A stretch of 64,000 nt of DNA from Rhabdornis inornatus (lineage: Eukaryota > Chordata > Aves > Passeriformes > Rhabdornithidae), in assembly GCA_013397075.1 (NCBI GenBank), contig VWZS01004479.1, positions 388,420-452,419 on the forward strand, written 5' to 3'. Below, piece by piece: positions 49,966 to 61,287 of the stretch. The notes under the pieces are model-generated. The model had not been told where the DNA came from. It saw nothing but the letters and a program-made list of their open reading frames with translations, and searched no databases. The position numbers and the translations under genes are program-made. Within the stretch, counting starts at the first letter, position 1. Each line of letters opens with the position of its first letter.

Positions 49966-52244
49966 GTGGGTATACTTGGTGTTTTGTAGGCACTTCCTTT
50001 GCTGGATTTTTTCTTTTTTTTGCATGTGTAATGAAAGCAACTTCTATATTCTCCAAAATTTAGACTATTTTGGATACTTTACCTGTGTATGCATACTAGT
50101 GTCTGTAGTTTTATTAAAATATGAAAATATGGGAAGCTAATTTTTTTTAATTGTTTGAATGGTTACCTCTTAATGGTTTACTGGAGTAAAAAGTCATACG
50201 TGAGGTCACAAGTTCAGTTCACATCAAAATGCTTCATAACTTAGTAGGTACGCTACCATGGAATTGGTCTGTAGCTAAATAAAGAGGTCACTTATATGTT
50301 ATAATGAGAAATTGAACTGAAAAGCAACTAATTTAGGATATTGCCTATATGCAAACAACTAATGACTTGAAACCAAATTCAGATAAATTAGTGAGATGCT
50401 TTCTGGAAATAAACAGTAATGAGTAATGCCTAAAACACGGCAAGCGCATTGTAGGTGTGACTTAAATACACTCTGCGAAAGCAGAAAAGGCCTGTGGGAG
50501 TGAGAGTTGCTTTGTGTATGTTATCTAAGGGAATGCTCCACAGACTTTTTTAGTTCTTCTTACTTTCTTCTATAAATATGTGTTTGAAGTTGAGTAGGAG
50601 GACATTAAGCAGTCACAATATGCATACCGTAGGAAGGAGTGTTGTTGTCAATTGTAGTACTATAACCAGATTTACAGCTTCTGGTCTTGATTTCAGTTGG
50701 TGCTGCTGTGGGCAAGTCCCTTAACTTTTCTGTTTGTCACTATGTTAATCGGCTGAATGAAGGCGGGGGGAGGGTTCTTCCACAGGAGTGTTGTTTCTTT
50801 ATGCTTGTGCTGTAGCCTAACCCATCTTTATTAAAAAACTGCTTAAATCATTTTTGTGCTTAGAAATCACCCATTCATTCCTTGTATACAGTACTTCAGT
50901 AGATACCTTTTGAGGCCATGGTTGAAACACGCCGAATTTTCGTGGTGGAAGCCAACTGTGTTTTGTCATAGCGAGATTCTTTACCCAGTAGAGTTCATCG
51001 AGGTAATATTAGAGCAAAGGTTAACCAATATAAAAAGGGGCCAGGAAGTCTCTTTAGGGACATTTTAGGCTTGAGGTAGAAACTGTATTTTAAGTTTGTA
51101 GGAAAGGTTGAAGACCCCTTTAGCATTTATATTCCAGGTAAAAGATACAGTGACATACAGAACCAGGTTTTCTCAGCTTCATAACAGCCAAAGAATCACA
51201 TATCTAAACACCTTTCATCTCCTGAAATGTGACGTTTTATAGTGTGGAAGCAAAAACCTAAGAGCAGCACTTTACTGCTGGTCTTCTTCTTTTAAGGGAT
51301 CCAAAAATACTAAATACAGATTGTCTTAGTGACTTCTTTCATGATTTTCATTTTGCCATTTGAGCATCAGTTTCCCAATCCACGTCCATCATTTTCAGAA
51401 ATAAAAGTTATTCCTAAGCCTAAAGTTGGTGGCATGCCATAAACTATCTACTGAATGAAAAGCAAGTTTACAGGACTTACATACTTTTTTGTCCACTTCT
51501 TTGACCCAAATCCGGTAAGATGATGTCTGTCTTTTCTGGAGCAGTGACTGCTTCATGTTGCCCTGCACAACAGGATCCTGATCAATACCAGCAGACAGGT
51601 GCATTTAAAAAAATAAAGTGTAATTTAGCGCAGGGAAGAGAGAAAGACAAGGAAAAAGTGACTAATGACTCTGCTGTGAACTCGTTTGCACTTTCAGGAT
51701 GAAATTGATACATGTTATCCAGACAGTCATATTTCAGATTTGGAAACTTGAAGGTAACAACAGGCCCTCAAACCATTTTTTGTTCCATTTGAAACAAGCT
51801 TCAGTCTGATTTTCTTAGAAACCTTTTGCTAAAATACAACGCAGAAATATTGGACATCCCAGGTGAAATTCTATCCATCTTGGATCATGGAGTGGAGGAG
51901 GGAGTATGTCAACAGGCATCTGTAATGCTACCACAAAGAGCTCTAAAAATCTTTCATAAGCCTTTTATATGAGGCTGCTTGGTATAAAAGTCTCACATTC
52001 AGATAAAATAATATACATTGATCTGTGGTAATAATTCTGTAGATAATTTGCATCCAAAAGCACATCACTATGAAAGAATCCTCTGGTAATAAATCAAGTG
52101 TGATTTTTTTTTTTTCCCATCCCACCACTTGTTTGGGTAAATTTGTAAATAAAGAGCTTACTATATGCCTTGTAAGTTTTTATGTATTTATGTAGTGTAT
52201 ATTTAACGTGCTTATCTATAGCTACCAACTCTTTTGACTTTCAG
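49966..52244 (+). other. EXOC2: EXOC2 intron 13 (2,279 bp)
   Basis: AT-rich intron with a T run near 52107-52118; no transposon or gene recognised. The acceptor is TTTTGACTTTCAG. Confidence 0.9.
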
Positions 52245-52325
52245 CCATCCCAGTTTGAACAGTGCATTATTCATTCCTTGCAATCTCTTAAAACTGTGTT
52301 GGACTGCAAACCTGGAGAAGCCAGT
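52245..52325 (+). CDS. EXOC2: EXOC2 exon 14 of window (SEC5 about residues 618-644)
   Basis: The 81-bp phase-0 exon reads [20 protein letters not shown], then CKPGEAS, with donor AGT|GTAAGT. The human counterpart is PCQFEQC...CKPGEAS. Both ends are in phase 0, so the exon could be skipped without a frameshift. Confidence 0.96.
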
Positions 52326-53253
52326 GTAAGTTTTGATTTATGTTTTCATTTTTGTTCTTCTTCTGAAACCCAATAGTAATTTACATGAAAAGAACTTTCA
52401 GAGAATGATCCAAGGATATAACATTCCTCTATTTTTTCCCATGTACACCTTTTCACATGTGCTAGCTTTTAGACTTCTGTTTGTGCTTCGTTTGTTAATG
52501 GTAATTTGTGTTTGTGGGGCGGATGGAACATGTATTTAAATCCTTAAAGCTGTTCTTCTGGGAAAAAAGTGCTACTCATGTAATTTTCAGATAGCAGTAC
52601 ACATTACATCTAAAATTAAAAAGTGAGAGACATTCCTAGGAGTTACTCTTCACTTGGTGATGGATCCAAATGACTTGAAGAACTTAAATTCAATTTTTTG
52701 TCCCCATCTACTCAGTACCTTGAGGTCCTGTTTGATTGAAACATTGACGTTTTCTTTCAGGTTTCAGTGTTCTAAGGGAACACTTTTCCAAACTCACTTG
52801 GGGCCCTGTGTGTAGATACTGTTTCTCTCTCCTCATTTACGTTAATCTTTCTAACTAGCTTGTCTGTTTTCTTAATGAACATTATTCAAAAGAATCTGTG
52901 GTGAATTCAACTGCATGATGAATCCTCCTTTTTAGGGCACAAAGACCTTGAAATATCCTGTGAGCTTTTGCTGCAATTCCATTAGCCAACAATGACACAT
53001 GCCACATGTACTAGGACTTTCTTCCTTTTACTATGTTATCTCCTCATGCTTATCAAACTGTTTACTGGGACTTGTATTGTCTCTCCCAGTTTTAGGATGG
53101 AGAAGAAAAATTGAAATTGACCCATAAGAAAACAGTGTCCCAGCAGCCATTTCTTTAATTGTGTCATCTCTTTAGGGATAAGTTACTCAGGCCTTCCTTG
53201 AGAATAAGGCCATGTGAAGTTGTTCTGCTGAAATAATATGCTTGCATCCTCAG
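52326..53253 (+). other. EXOC2: EXOC2 intron 14 (928 bp)
   Basis: GT-AG intron ending TGCATCCTCAG; nothing else seen. Confidence 0.93.
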
Positions 53254-53313
53254 GTTTTTCAGCAGCAGAAAACACAGGAGGATGTGTGCCAGCTAAGCAT
53301 TGGGATCATGCAG
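53254..53313 (+). CDS. EXOC2: EXOC2 exon 15 of window (SEC5 about residues 645-664)
   Basis: The 60-bp exon, the smallest in the window, reads VFQQQKTQEDVCQLSIGIMQ and ends in phase 0 before GTAACT. Human has VFQQPKTQEEVCQLSINIMQ. The match, the splice sites and phase 0 at both ends support it despite its size. Its loss would remove 20 residues without a frameshift. Confidence 0.96.
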
Positions 53314-54137
53314 GTAACTTGAGCACTTTGAAGTACAAAATTGTCAATGCAAGTGATGATCAAAAATGTGTGCTTTGTACCTTACTTACCTCCCAAAGGG
53401 TAGCTTAAGTTGATGACTGTGTTATTCCTCTGGTACACTCTGGAATTCTGAGCAATGTTTCACTTTAAAAGTAGATAGAACTTATTAGCTCAATCCGGTG
53501 ATGGCAAATGCTCAGAGAGTAAGTGACACATTCAAGTGTTTTACTGAATGTAAGATTTGTTCAAGATTTTATTGACTATTGATACTTCCTGAGCTGATGC
53601 CATCTAACATCTGTATACTGCAGTGATTAGAAAAATGCTGATTTTCATCAGCTGAGGATCTGGCTTTTAATTTTTGTAGCAGAAAAGTGTTCTTTGTAAC
53701 AAAATCTGATTTTTTAAAATTGATTTGAAATTAGGTAATAGCATTCTTTAGGTTTTTGTACTATTTTAGTAGTCTTCTCAAATAAGAAATCATGAGCCAA
53801 AGCAGCAAAAGGATTATAGTGAGGCTTCTGCAATTTTTACTTGGGATCCACTGTTCAGATTGAGCACATGAAAACTGTTAGCCACGCTAATCAGCAGATT
53901 ATCACTGCATAATTTTAGACATGCATCATGAAAATTACTTGTCAGGATTAAAAATTACTGTGTTTTCCTGCAAGTAAACTATGATGCATGCAAAATCAAA
54001 AATATGCCTTCAAAAGTTGTAACTAAATGTTACTGTATTAATGTAAGATTTGAGACAAAACAAGGTGATAATGATTGCTCTGCTTTTATTGAGTGTAGTG
54101 AAAGTGAATTTGAGAACTTTTTTTTATTATTTCCTAG
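53314..54137 (+). other. EXOC2: EXOC2 intron 15 (824 bp)
   Basis: GT-AG intron ending in a T-rich tract and TTTCCTAG; nothing else seen. Confidence 0.93.
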
Positions 54138-54199
54138 GGCTTTATAGATTGTTTGGAACAACTGAGCACCAAACCTGATGGTGACATAGATACATCACA
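54138..54199 (+). CDS. EXOC2: EXOC2 exon 16 of window (SEC5 about residues 665-685)
   Basis: The 62-bp exon reads [20 protein letters not shown], ending with CA of a split His codon before GTAAGT. Human reads [20 protein letters not shown], so the first residue (Gly for Val) and the fourth (Asp for Tyr) are unusual changes at a well-conserved place. The acceptor CCTAG|GGC is clear, and I see no better alternative boundary. Confidence 0.94.
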
Positions 54200-55115
54200 G
54201 TAAGTAAAAAGAAAGAAGATCTACGTGTAGTATTCTGCAATTGTGTGTGCAAGTCTTAAATTTCAGTGGGGGTGTGGTTTTATCCCTTCTGTATTTCGTA
54301 TTTCTTGTGAATACTTTTGCCTCTGAATAGTGATGCTTTGAAATAAGAGCAGGTACTTTTTATGTCAAAACGTTGTGTGGCATCATGTAATAAAGATCAT
54401 ACAAGATAATTAATATTACTTACACTGTTTTGTTCAGTGACACAAGTTGTGTGCTGTTGAAGCAGATGTGTTGGTTTCAACATGACTTTACATGGAATCA
54501 GTTGTACTTGTCACTAAGTAACGTCCAGTCATGGTGAAACATCCCCTGCCTTTCTTTTCTTCCTTTCTATTTTTTTACTGATTGTATTTGTATTTCTGCT
54601 AAATTCATGAAAGTTATTTGTTCAATAAACACTTATGAGCCACTTATTTTAGAGACCAAAACAAATCAAAGTAACCTGAACTTCCAGGAGTTACAAATAT
54701 TTGTGAAAAGCCAGAGACTTGGCAGATGTAGCAATATGCATTGGAAAGGGCAAATTAACTCTGGTTTTAATAAAATGTCTTTTTCTTGCTATTCAGATGA
54801 CCATTGGCTGGATAGGTGTAAAAACAGAATCTGTGGCAAAACAGAGAAATTATAGAAAAGAAAAATTCTTTAGAAGGAAAGGGAAGGTCTGTAGCTAGAA
54901 TACTACTATTGGACCACCAAGCTGCTTCTGCAGGCTTTGTGGGCATCTTGGAAAAACTGAACAACATGGGCTGCTTTGTTTTCTGGTGTAAGGGGGGGCT
55001 GAAACAGAATTGCATTCCTTCCTCTTTATTTGAATCCACCATTATAAATTTTTTTTTCATGTATCAAAAGCACTATACTTTTGTATATACTTACTTTTTT
55101 AAACAATATTCCTAG
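54200..55115 (+). other. EXOC2: EXOC2 intron 16 (916 bp)
   Basis: GT-AG intron; overlapping open frames occur on both strands near 54600-55100 without recognisable product. The acceptor is ATATTCCTAG. Confidence 0.92.
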
Positions 55116-55182
55116 TCTTTCAGCTGATGTTTCGTCTCCAGATTTGTTTGGAAGCATTCATGAAGAGTCGAGTCTTTCTTCA
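55116..55182 (+). CDS. EXOC2: EXOC2 exon 17 of window (SEC5 about residues 685-707)
   Basis: The 67-bp exon completes His and reads LSADVSSPDLFGSIHEESSL, then SS, ending in phase 0 before GTAAGT. The motif DVSSPDLFGSIHE is shared with human. The acidic, Ser-rich sequence is probably a flexible loop of the rod. Confidence 0.95.
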
Positions 55183-57112
55183 GTAAGTTTGGCTTCTGTA
55201 TCTAAAAGCTGATGTGAAAATACTTCTCAAAGATACAAGAATGTGGCTCTTTTTTGTTGTTGCAATATTGTAAATAGTGAGGTTTTTGTTTTCTTTTTTT
55301 ATAGAGAACAATTTTGTATTCTGTAGGCATTTCTCTTGTTGAAAGCACTGGTTTTTTAAGGTATCTTAGTGTACATGTTAAGGTAACTCATGAAAGTGAT
55401 TTTTGAAAGTGGGTCCTCAGAAACTAAAATGGCATCACAGAAATCAGTGAAAATAGCACTAGTGTTAAGTCAGCTGAGGATTTGACTTTTGATTTATGAC
55501 CTTGTTTTAGATTAGAATCAGTCTGATTATTAGTTACTTTTTAAAACCCACAAAGATACAGATATTCAGTAATAGAGTTTCCCCCAGAAAATTTACTGAG
55601 AAAAAGTATTGGTTATTTGTTTGGCTTGTTTGCTTTTGGGTTTTTAGGAAGTTGGAAAAAGATTTTTAATATCATTGTCACTTTGGTAAATGTACTTTCT
55701 TCCATTTAAGCAGCTGATGAAAAAATATAGGTTTTACCTGCAAGAAACCTACTGAGAGCCTCTTGTGAAATTAGTATTCCTTAGTACAGGTTTTAAGTGT
55801 TGTCAGAAGCCCAGTTTTGCCTAATTTATAAGAGCAATTAATGTTTCTGCTACAATAAAGAATCACGGATTTCCAAATTGGGTCAAGTTTCTGAATTGTA
55901 GACTATAATAACTAGTTCTTTATATAATTTTATTCTTGTAACACATAGATTTGATATTAATTGTTGGCTTGGGGCTGGGGCTTCTTCCTATATGTCATAT
56001 GTACCAACACTTAAAAAAAAAGGAGTCAAAATTTCAGACAATGTCTGGCTTCCATGATTCCATGGTATCATTTTCTTATGTAAATCACAAGACATTTTGT
56101 CTTCTTCTTCTTGAATGAGAACAGAGAAAGTGAGTGATTGGAGTAAGGTTGGTGTCTGTATTTTTTAAATTCTCATTTTTTGAATAGACTGCATGCTGCC
56201 AGATTATAATTTAAAGTAGAAGGCAACTCTCAGTCTTAGTCATCATATTACTGAAATACAAAACTGTCAGGAGTTCTGGGTCTGAAAACCAATACCATTT
56301 TTAATCAGATCAGTGCAGTTATAGTGACTTTACTGTCAAATAGTTTTATTTTCAAAATATTTTCTCAGTTTATTTTTAACTTTCATCTGAGGTAGAAAAA
56401 TAGTTTGAAATTAAAAGGAGAGGGGAAGAGGGAAGACCCAATACATTTGAATAGTAGTTCTGTCTTGTTTGGTTCTTTGTTTGGAAACTGTATCTTACTA
56501 TATCAAGATCAAGGAAAGGCAATTGTGATATCTCAACTCCAGAATGTATTTGACTCCCTTGTAGTTAAAAAAAATCATTGAAGGATGAACATAAGTTATA
56601 ACCACCTAGAATTTCTTCAAACTGCTGAAATTATAAAACGTAGTTGAGAACCTTCTAGTATTTTAGAGTTGGTGAGTGCATTTGTTCAGTACCTGCTTCC
56701 CTTGTTTTAGCCAGCTTCATGGAAAAGTGAAGATGATCTTCAGTTGATTTTATGATGGTCATAATTCTTAGTATATTTTTTGAAGCAAAGTAAAATCCAG
56801 AAACAGCTTCCTGGAAAGCTGTCCAAACCTAATTTTTGTAAAGAAGTCTTAACCACAGTTCTGTATTAGTCACAGCTATTCCAATGAATGCTCTGGATCC
56901 TATAAAAAGAAGCATCTTGTTCAATCATCACACCTGATAATAATTCAGTTCTCAGTAGTTTATTTACAAAAGTATTTGTAAACCCTGCTTTATTTATGAG
57001 AATGTTTCTTATGCACAGAGAGTCAGTAAAATATTCTGTATACATTTACAGTGTTGGTTATGCTGATACTTCTTTTGTCAGCTGTTATGCTCTTCCTTCT
57101 CTTACTTTTTAG
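55183..57112 (+). other. EXOC2: EXOC2 intron 17 (1,930 bp)
   Basis: AT-rich unique sequence; the acceptor is CTTACTTTTTAG. Nothing else supported. Confidence 0.92.
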
Positions 57113-57229
57113 GAGCAGAGACTTTTAATTGCACTCAGTAACTGCCGTTACCTGGAACGTCATACCTTCCTAAATATAGCTGAACATTTTGAGAAACATG
57201 GCTTCCAAGGTGTTGATAAAATAACTCAA
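57113..57229 (+). CDS. EXOC2: EXOC2 exon 18 of window (SEC5 about residues 708-746)
   Basis: The 117-bp phase-0 exon reads [20 protein letters not shown], then [19 protein letters not shown], with donor CAA|GTAAGT. The core [21 protein letters not shown] is a SEC5 signature. It belongs to the C-terminal helical bundles. Confidence 0.96.
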
Positions 57230-60200
57230 GTAAGTGAGAGCACTGGAATGAAGCGTCATTGCTTGAAGATTTTTATTTGGTTTACCTTCTGTGAAAAATA
57301 GGTGCAAGTGTCCAAACATCTGAAATGACTCCTGGGTGAGCACTCCACAAATGTGTGGGACTGCAAGCATTAGTTGGACGCAAGAACAAGGATATGGTCC
57401 TGTGTGTTCGTACAGGGCTTAAGTAACCGGTATAGAAAATGTGAGCTCTTGTTCAGGACTTGTGTATTCAATGGCAGAGCTTATCAGATTTCTTAGTAAA
57501 GCTGTTTAATGTCACTGTGTTCTCTCAATGCAGAAAGTAAAAGATTGTTATCTCAGGAATATACTTGATAAATTATTTCATCTGGAAATCTGCATTACTG
57601 ATAGCTCTTGTTCGTAAACTAGTTCATGGGTTTTCTGTTGTGTTTTGGGGGGGGGTTTTTGTTGTTTTTCCTTTTTCAAAGAACGAAAATGTCAAAGTGG
57701 GTGGCAGTAGCTGTCTCATTTTCCTGCCTTTTTGTAAAGATTAATCACTTCTTATGAGAAATGTTGTGACTTAATCCTTAGGACCATAAAGCTAGTTTAT
57801 TTACAGAAATATTTGTTGGTTGGAAGTAAAATGTTATCTTTTCCAGTACAGAGTACAGTATTTCACTCAAACTGATTGTTCAACTGTGTAGTACATCCTT
57901 AGTCCCATTATGCCTGAATGTTACTGAATTTCTACAGACTTAAGTAGTTTTGACTAGCATTTCAAAGGGATTGCTATGATTTGTATGATTACTACCATAT
58001 GGAAGATTACTCTGGATATTGCCATTTTTTGCTACTGAGAGTTGAGCCTGGTACAGTTAGAAGCAGCTAAGGCATCTGTTAGTATATGTTCAACACCCTG
58101 CCTTGCACAGCAACATCAAAGTATTGCCACTAAAAGTTTGGTACATTTGTAAGTGACCAAATTCAGATGTTGAAGTGGCAGATGGATTTCCAATCTGTGT
58201 TAACCCTTTGAAAACTCTGACTGGTGCAATACTGCATGTATGGGACATGTCAATGGGTAATGCTAGCTGGGGAGATTTGGATAATTAGATAGCCATCATA
58301 AGAGGGCAGTTTTTGAGCCCTTTATTAATTTTAAATGAGGATGGAAGCTCACAGATGTTTAGATGGGTGGGTTGATTGTTTCAGTTTTTTGTTTTGTCAC
58401 CTAAACTTCTGAAAGTTTTTGATTTAAATATTAGGTTAAAAAGTTGTAATAAATAATTGACAATTTTTAAAACTAGTTTTATCTGAAAAGACTGAAACTA
58501 AATTATACTTTTAAATTCTGTCAGCTTTATAAATTTAATTTTAAAGTGAATTTGGTAGTGTGTTTTACTAAAAAATTATCTATTCTTACACTGGGCTGGT
58601 TTTTTTAAAGTTGCCTTTGTTAGTAGGGAAATCATTACTATTTAATATTCTGAAGTACAGAAATTAAAAATGGTGGACAGGAACATTTCATTACATTCTA
58701 TATGGTTATTTCAATTTTTTTTTCCTGGTGTGCCAAATGCAAAATTACGTAACACAGCCAAGCATTACACTGTGCTCTTAGCACATGCTACCTTGGCACA
58801 TACTCATGACTCTTGTACTTCTCTGTGGAGATTCTTTGATTCAACTTATCATCAGTTTAGTCATTTAGGAAGCTGAAAAAAAGATGTATCCTGTAAAATT
58901 CACCCAGCTTATTGATTAAGCTTCTGAATAAAATTGTTTCCACAGTGCTGAAAATTAGATAATGTTGAAGGGTAGAGGCTCAAAATGGCTTTAATGCAAG
59001 AATTGAAAACTGTAGTAACAGGGATGTTCATAGCAGAAAGACAGCAGTGTGAGAATTGTACATTTTTGTAAGCATTTAGCCCACTTTAGGATCAGGTAAA
59101 TGGGTATACACAGTGGATGTTAAGGAATTCTGCTCTGCTTCCTTCCCCCAATCCTGGGCTCAAAATTACTTTCAGATTAATTGTTCATTCTTTCTTGCAA
59201 CCTTTCCACCAGCTGAAAAAACAGGTTCCACTACCTTAATTGTGTGTTGAGCTTGAAACAGGCTGAAAAGAACTTGTATGAAGCAAAAAAAACTGTATTG
59301 AATGTGCAGATGATCTTTTGTACTGAATGACTGCAAAAGCAGAAGGTGGAATTACTTAATTCTATAGCACTTCACTGAGGAATATTGAAGCAGTTGTTTC
59401 ACAGATTCTTTGAATGGGTGCATATTTGCAGGGACTTTGCACTTGAACTTACTTTTCCCACTAGTTCAAAGCTAAATAGGAATGGTGTAAGGGTTGTTAT
59501 TCTCCCTAATCATAAGAAATTGAAGTAAAAAATGTCTTGAAACCTGTGTAAGAGGAAAAAAGAGCGAGATTTCTGTACCTTTTTAAATGTGTTCTTTCTC
59601 AAAATAGGCAGTCAGGTAGAGAGAGAAGAGGAAGAAAATAGCCTTGGTCTTCTTCTGCCGTATAAAAAGCTTTCCGTTGGGATAGAGATCCTCTTGTGAC
59701 AAATCAAAGAAGGTTCATCACCTAGAAAAGCAAGAAAGTTGTGGTGTGTCTTGTCTCTGAGCACCAACTTCACCGTCCCAACTTTCCTAAGATCAGCTTT
59801 GTCCTCAATAACAACTGTTTTCCCCTACACTTGTGATCTCCTTCCTGAAGCTTCTCTGCTTCTGTTCCTGACTCAAATATTGCAGTTCCTTTTTCTCTTC
59901 ATTTAACAGTGTAGGCATACCAGAGTAGAGCACAATTTAGAGACATCCCTCTAGTGAATAAGCTTCAACCCTTATTCTACAGTTTGCAGTATTCAATCCT
60001 GAGAGGAAGGATAAGGAGTCTTCTCTTTCTTTTTCTGAATTCCCAGTCTGATCTAGAGACCTGCTTTTAAAGCAGACCTCATTTTTAAACCCCCTTACTT
60101 CTGAAAATTATTATTCATATATACGTGTGCGTATGTGGGTGGGTGTGTGTGCCTTTTCCCCTAATTGTTGAGGAAAATGAACACTAGTTTAAAAACTTTA

Positions 60201-61145
60201 TTTTTGTGTTGCTTAAGCTCTTATTTATAAATAGATACATATATTTCAGCAGAAGTCACATCGGAATTTGATCTTAATTTTCATTTCATTTTATTTGCAT
60301 TTAGCATCCATTACTATGTGTAGATACTGGAGTTCTACTTTAACATTTTATGATATACATTATGTTATAGAATCGTTGTAGAAGCTATAATTACAGGGGA
60401 TACTTATGTTTAATAAAAAGCCTTATGTAAAATTTAAAGTTGTTCAGGTACAGTGAACAAACGGTCCATATCCCCTTAGCTTTCAGTGTGGCTAAGTCGT
60501 GTGAATTACAAAAAAATGCATGGAGAGCTGTTAAAAAGAAGGGTTTTGCAGATGTTAATGAGCTGCATCTTCTGTTTCTATTGTACAGAGATTTGTTGAA
60601 GTAGAGAGAGGAAATCCATAGGTTCAGTTTCAGAAGACAGAGACTTCTAAATAAATAATGTATTTTTTTAATATAGTGAGAAATTTTAAAATTAAAATTG
60701 ATAAATCTAAAGTTATAAAGTTAAAATTATACAAAAATCTTAATGTTTAAGGATGGAAACTTTTATGGGTATATTTTGAAGCATTCACAAAATTCAGTTG
60801 TTTACTTTGCAAGATAAAGGCCTCCTGACGTGCTGGGAAAAAAATCATGCCAGCAGACAGTTACTGAATGATCTGCCTGCTTCAGCATTTCTTGTATTTT
60901 TCATGAAAATGTCTATTGCTGAATACAATCAGGAAAAAAAATTATACTGGGTAGGATGGACAGATAATATGGAAATTCTTAAGTTTTTATATACATAATT
61001 ATTAATTGAAATGTGTCAGTAATCGCTGCTTTTTGCTGAAATTAAAGAAGACATGAGGCAATTTTTTGGGTATGTGATTAAATTCTTTTAGTTAATGATT
61101 ATTTACTATGTTCTTTCTCTTTCCTTTTTTTGTTTAATTTTTTAG
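57230..61145 (+). other. EXOC2: EXOC2 intron 18 (3,916 bp)
   Basis: Contains G9 at 57647-57655 inside a G/T-rich patch and a short impure GT run at 60125-60152. No transposon or gene recognised. Confidence 0.9.
60125..60152. repeat. Impure (GT)n microsatellite
   Basis: About 28 bp of GT units interrupted by GC, AT and GGG; degenerate. Confidence 0.55.
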
Positions 61146-61287
61146 GTTAGTATGGAATCCTTGAAAGAGCTGGATCAAAGACTGTTTGAAATGTACATTG
61201 AATTCAAGGCAGATCCAATAGTTGGGTCATTAGAACCTGGCATTTATGCAGGATATTTTGATTGGAAAGATTGTCTTGTTCCAACAG
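61146..61287 (+). CDS. EXOC2: EXOC2 exon 19 of window (SEC5 about residues 747-794)
   Basis: The 142-bp exon reads [40 protein letters not shown] and KDCLVPT, ending with one base of a split Gly before [25 protein letters not shown] is among the most conserved stretches of SEC5 and is identical to human here. The next exon, expected to begin near human VRNYLKEAL, was not found up to 64000, so it lies beyond the window. Confidence 0.97.
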
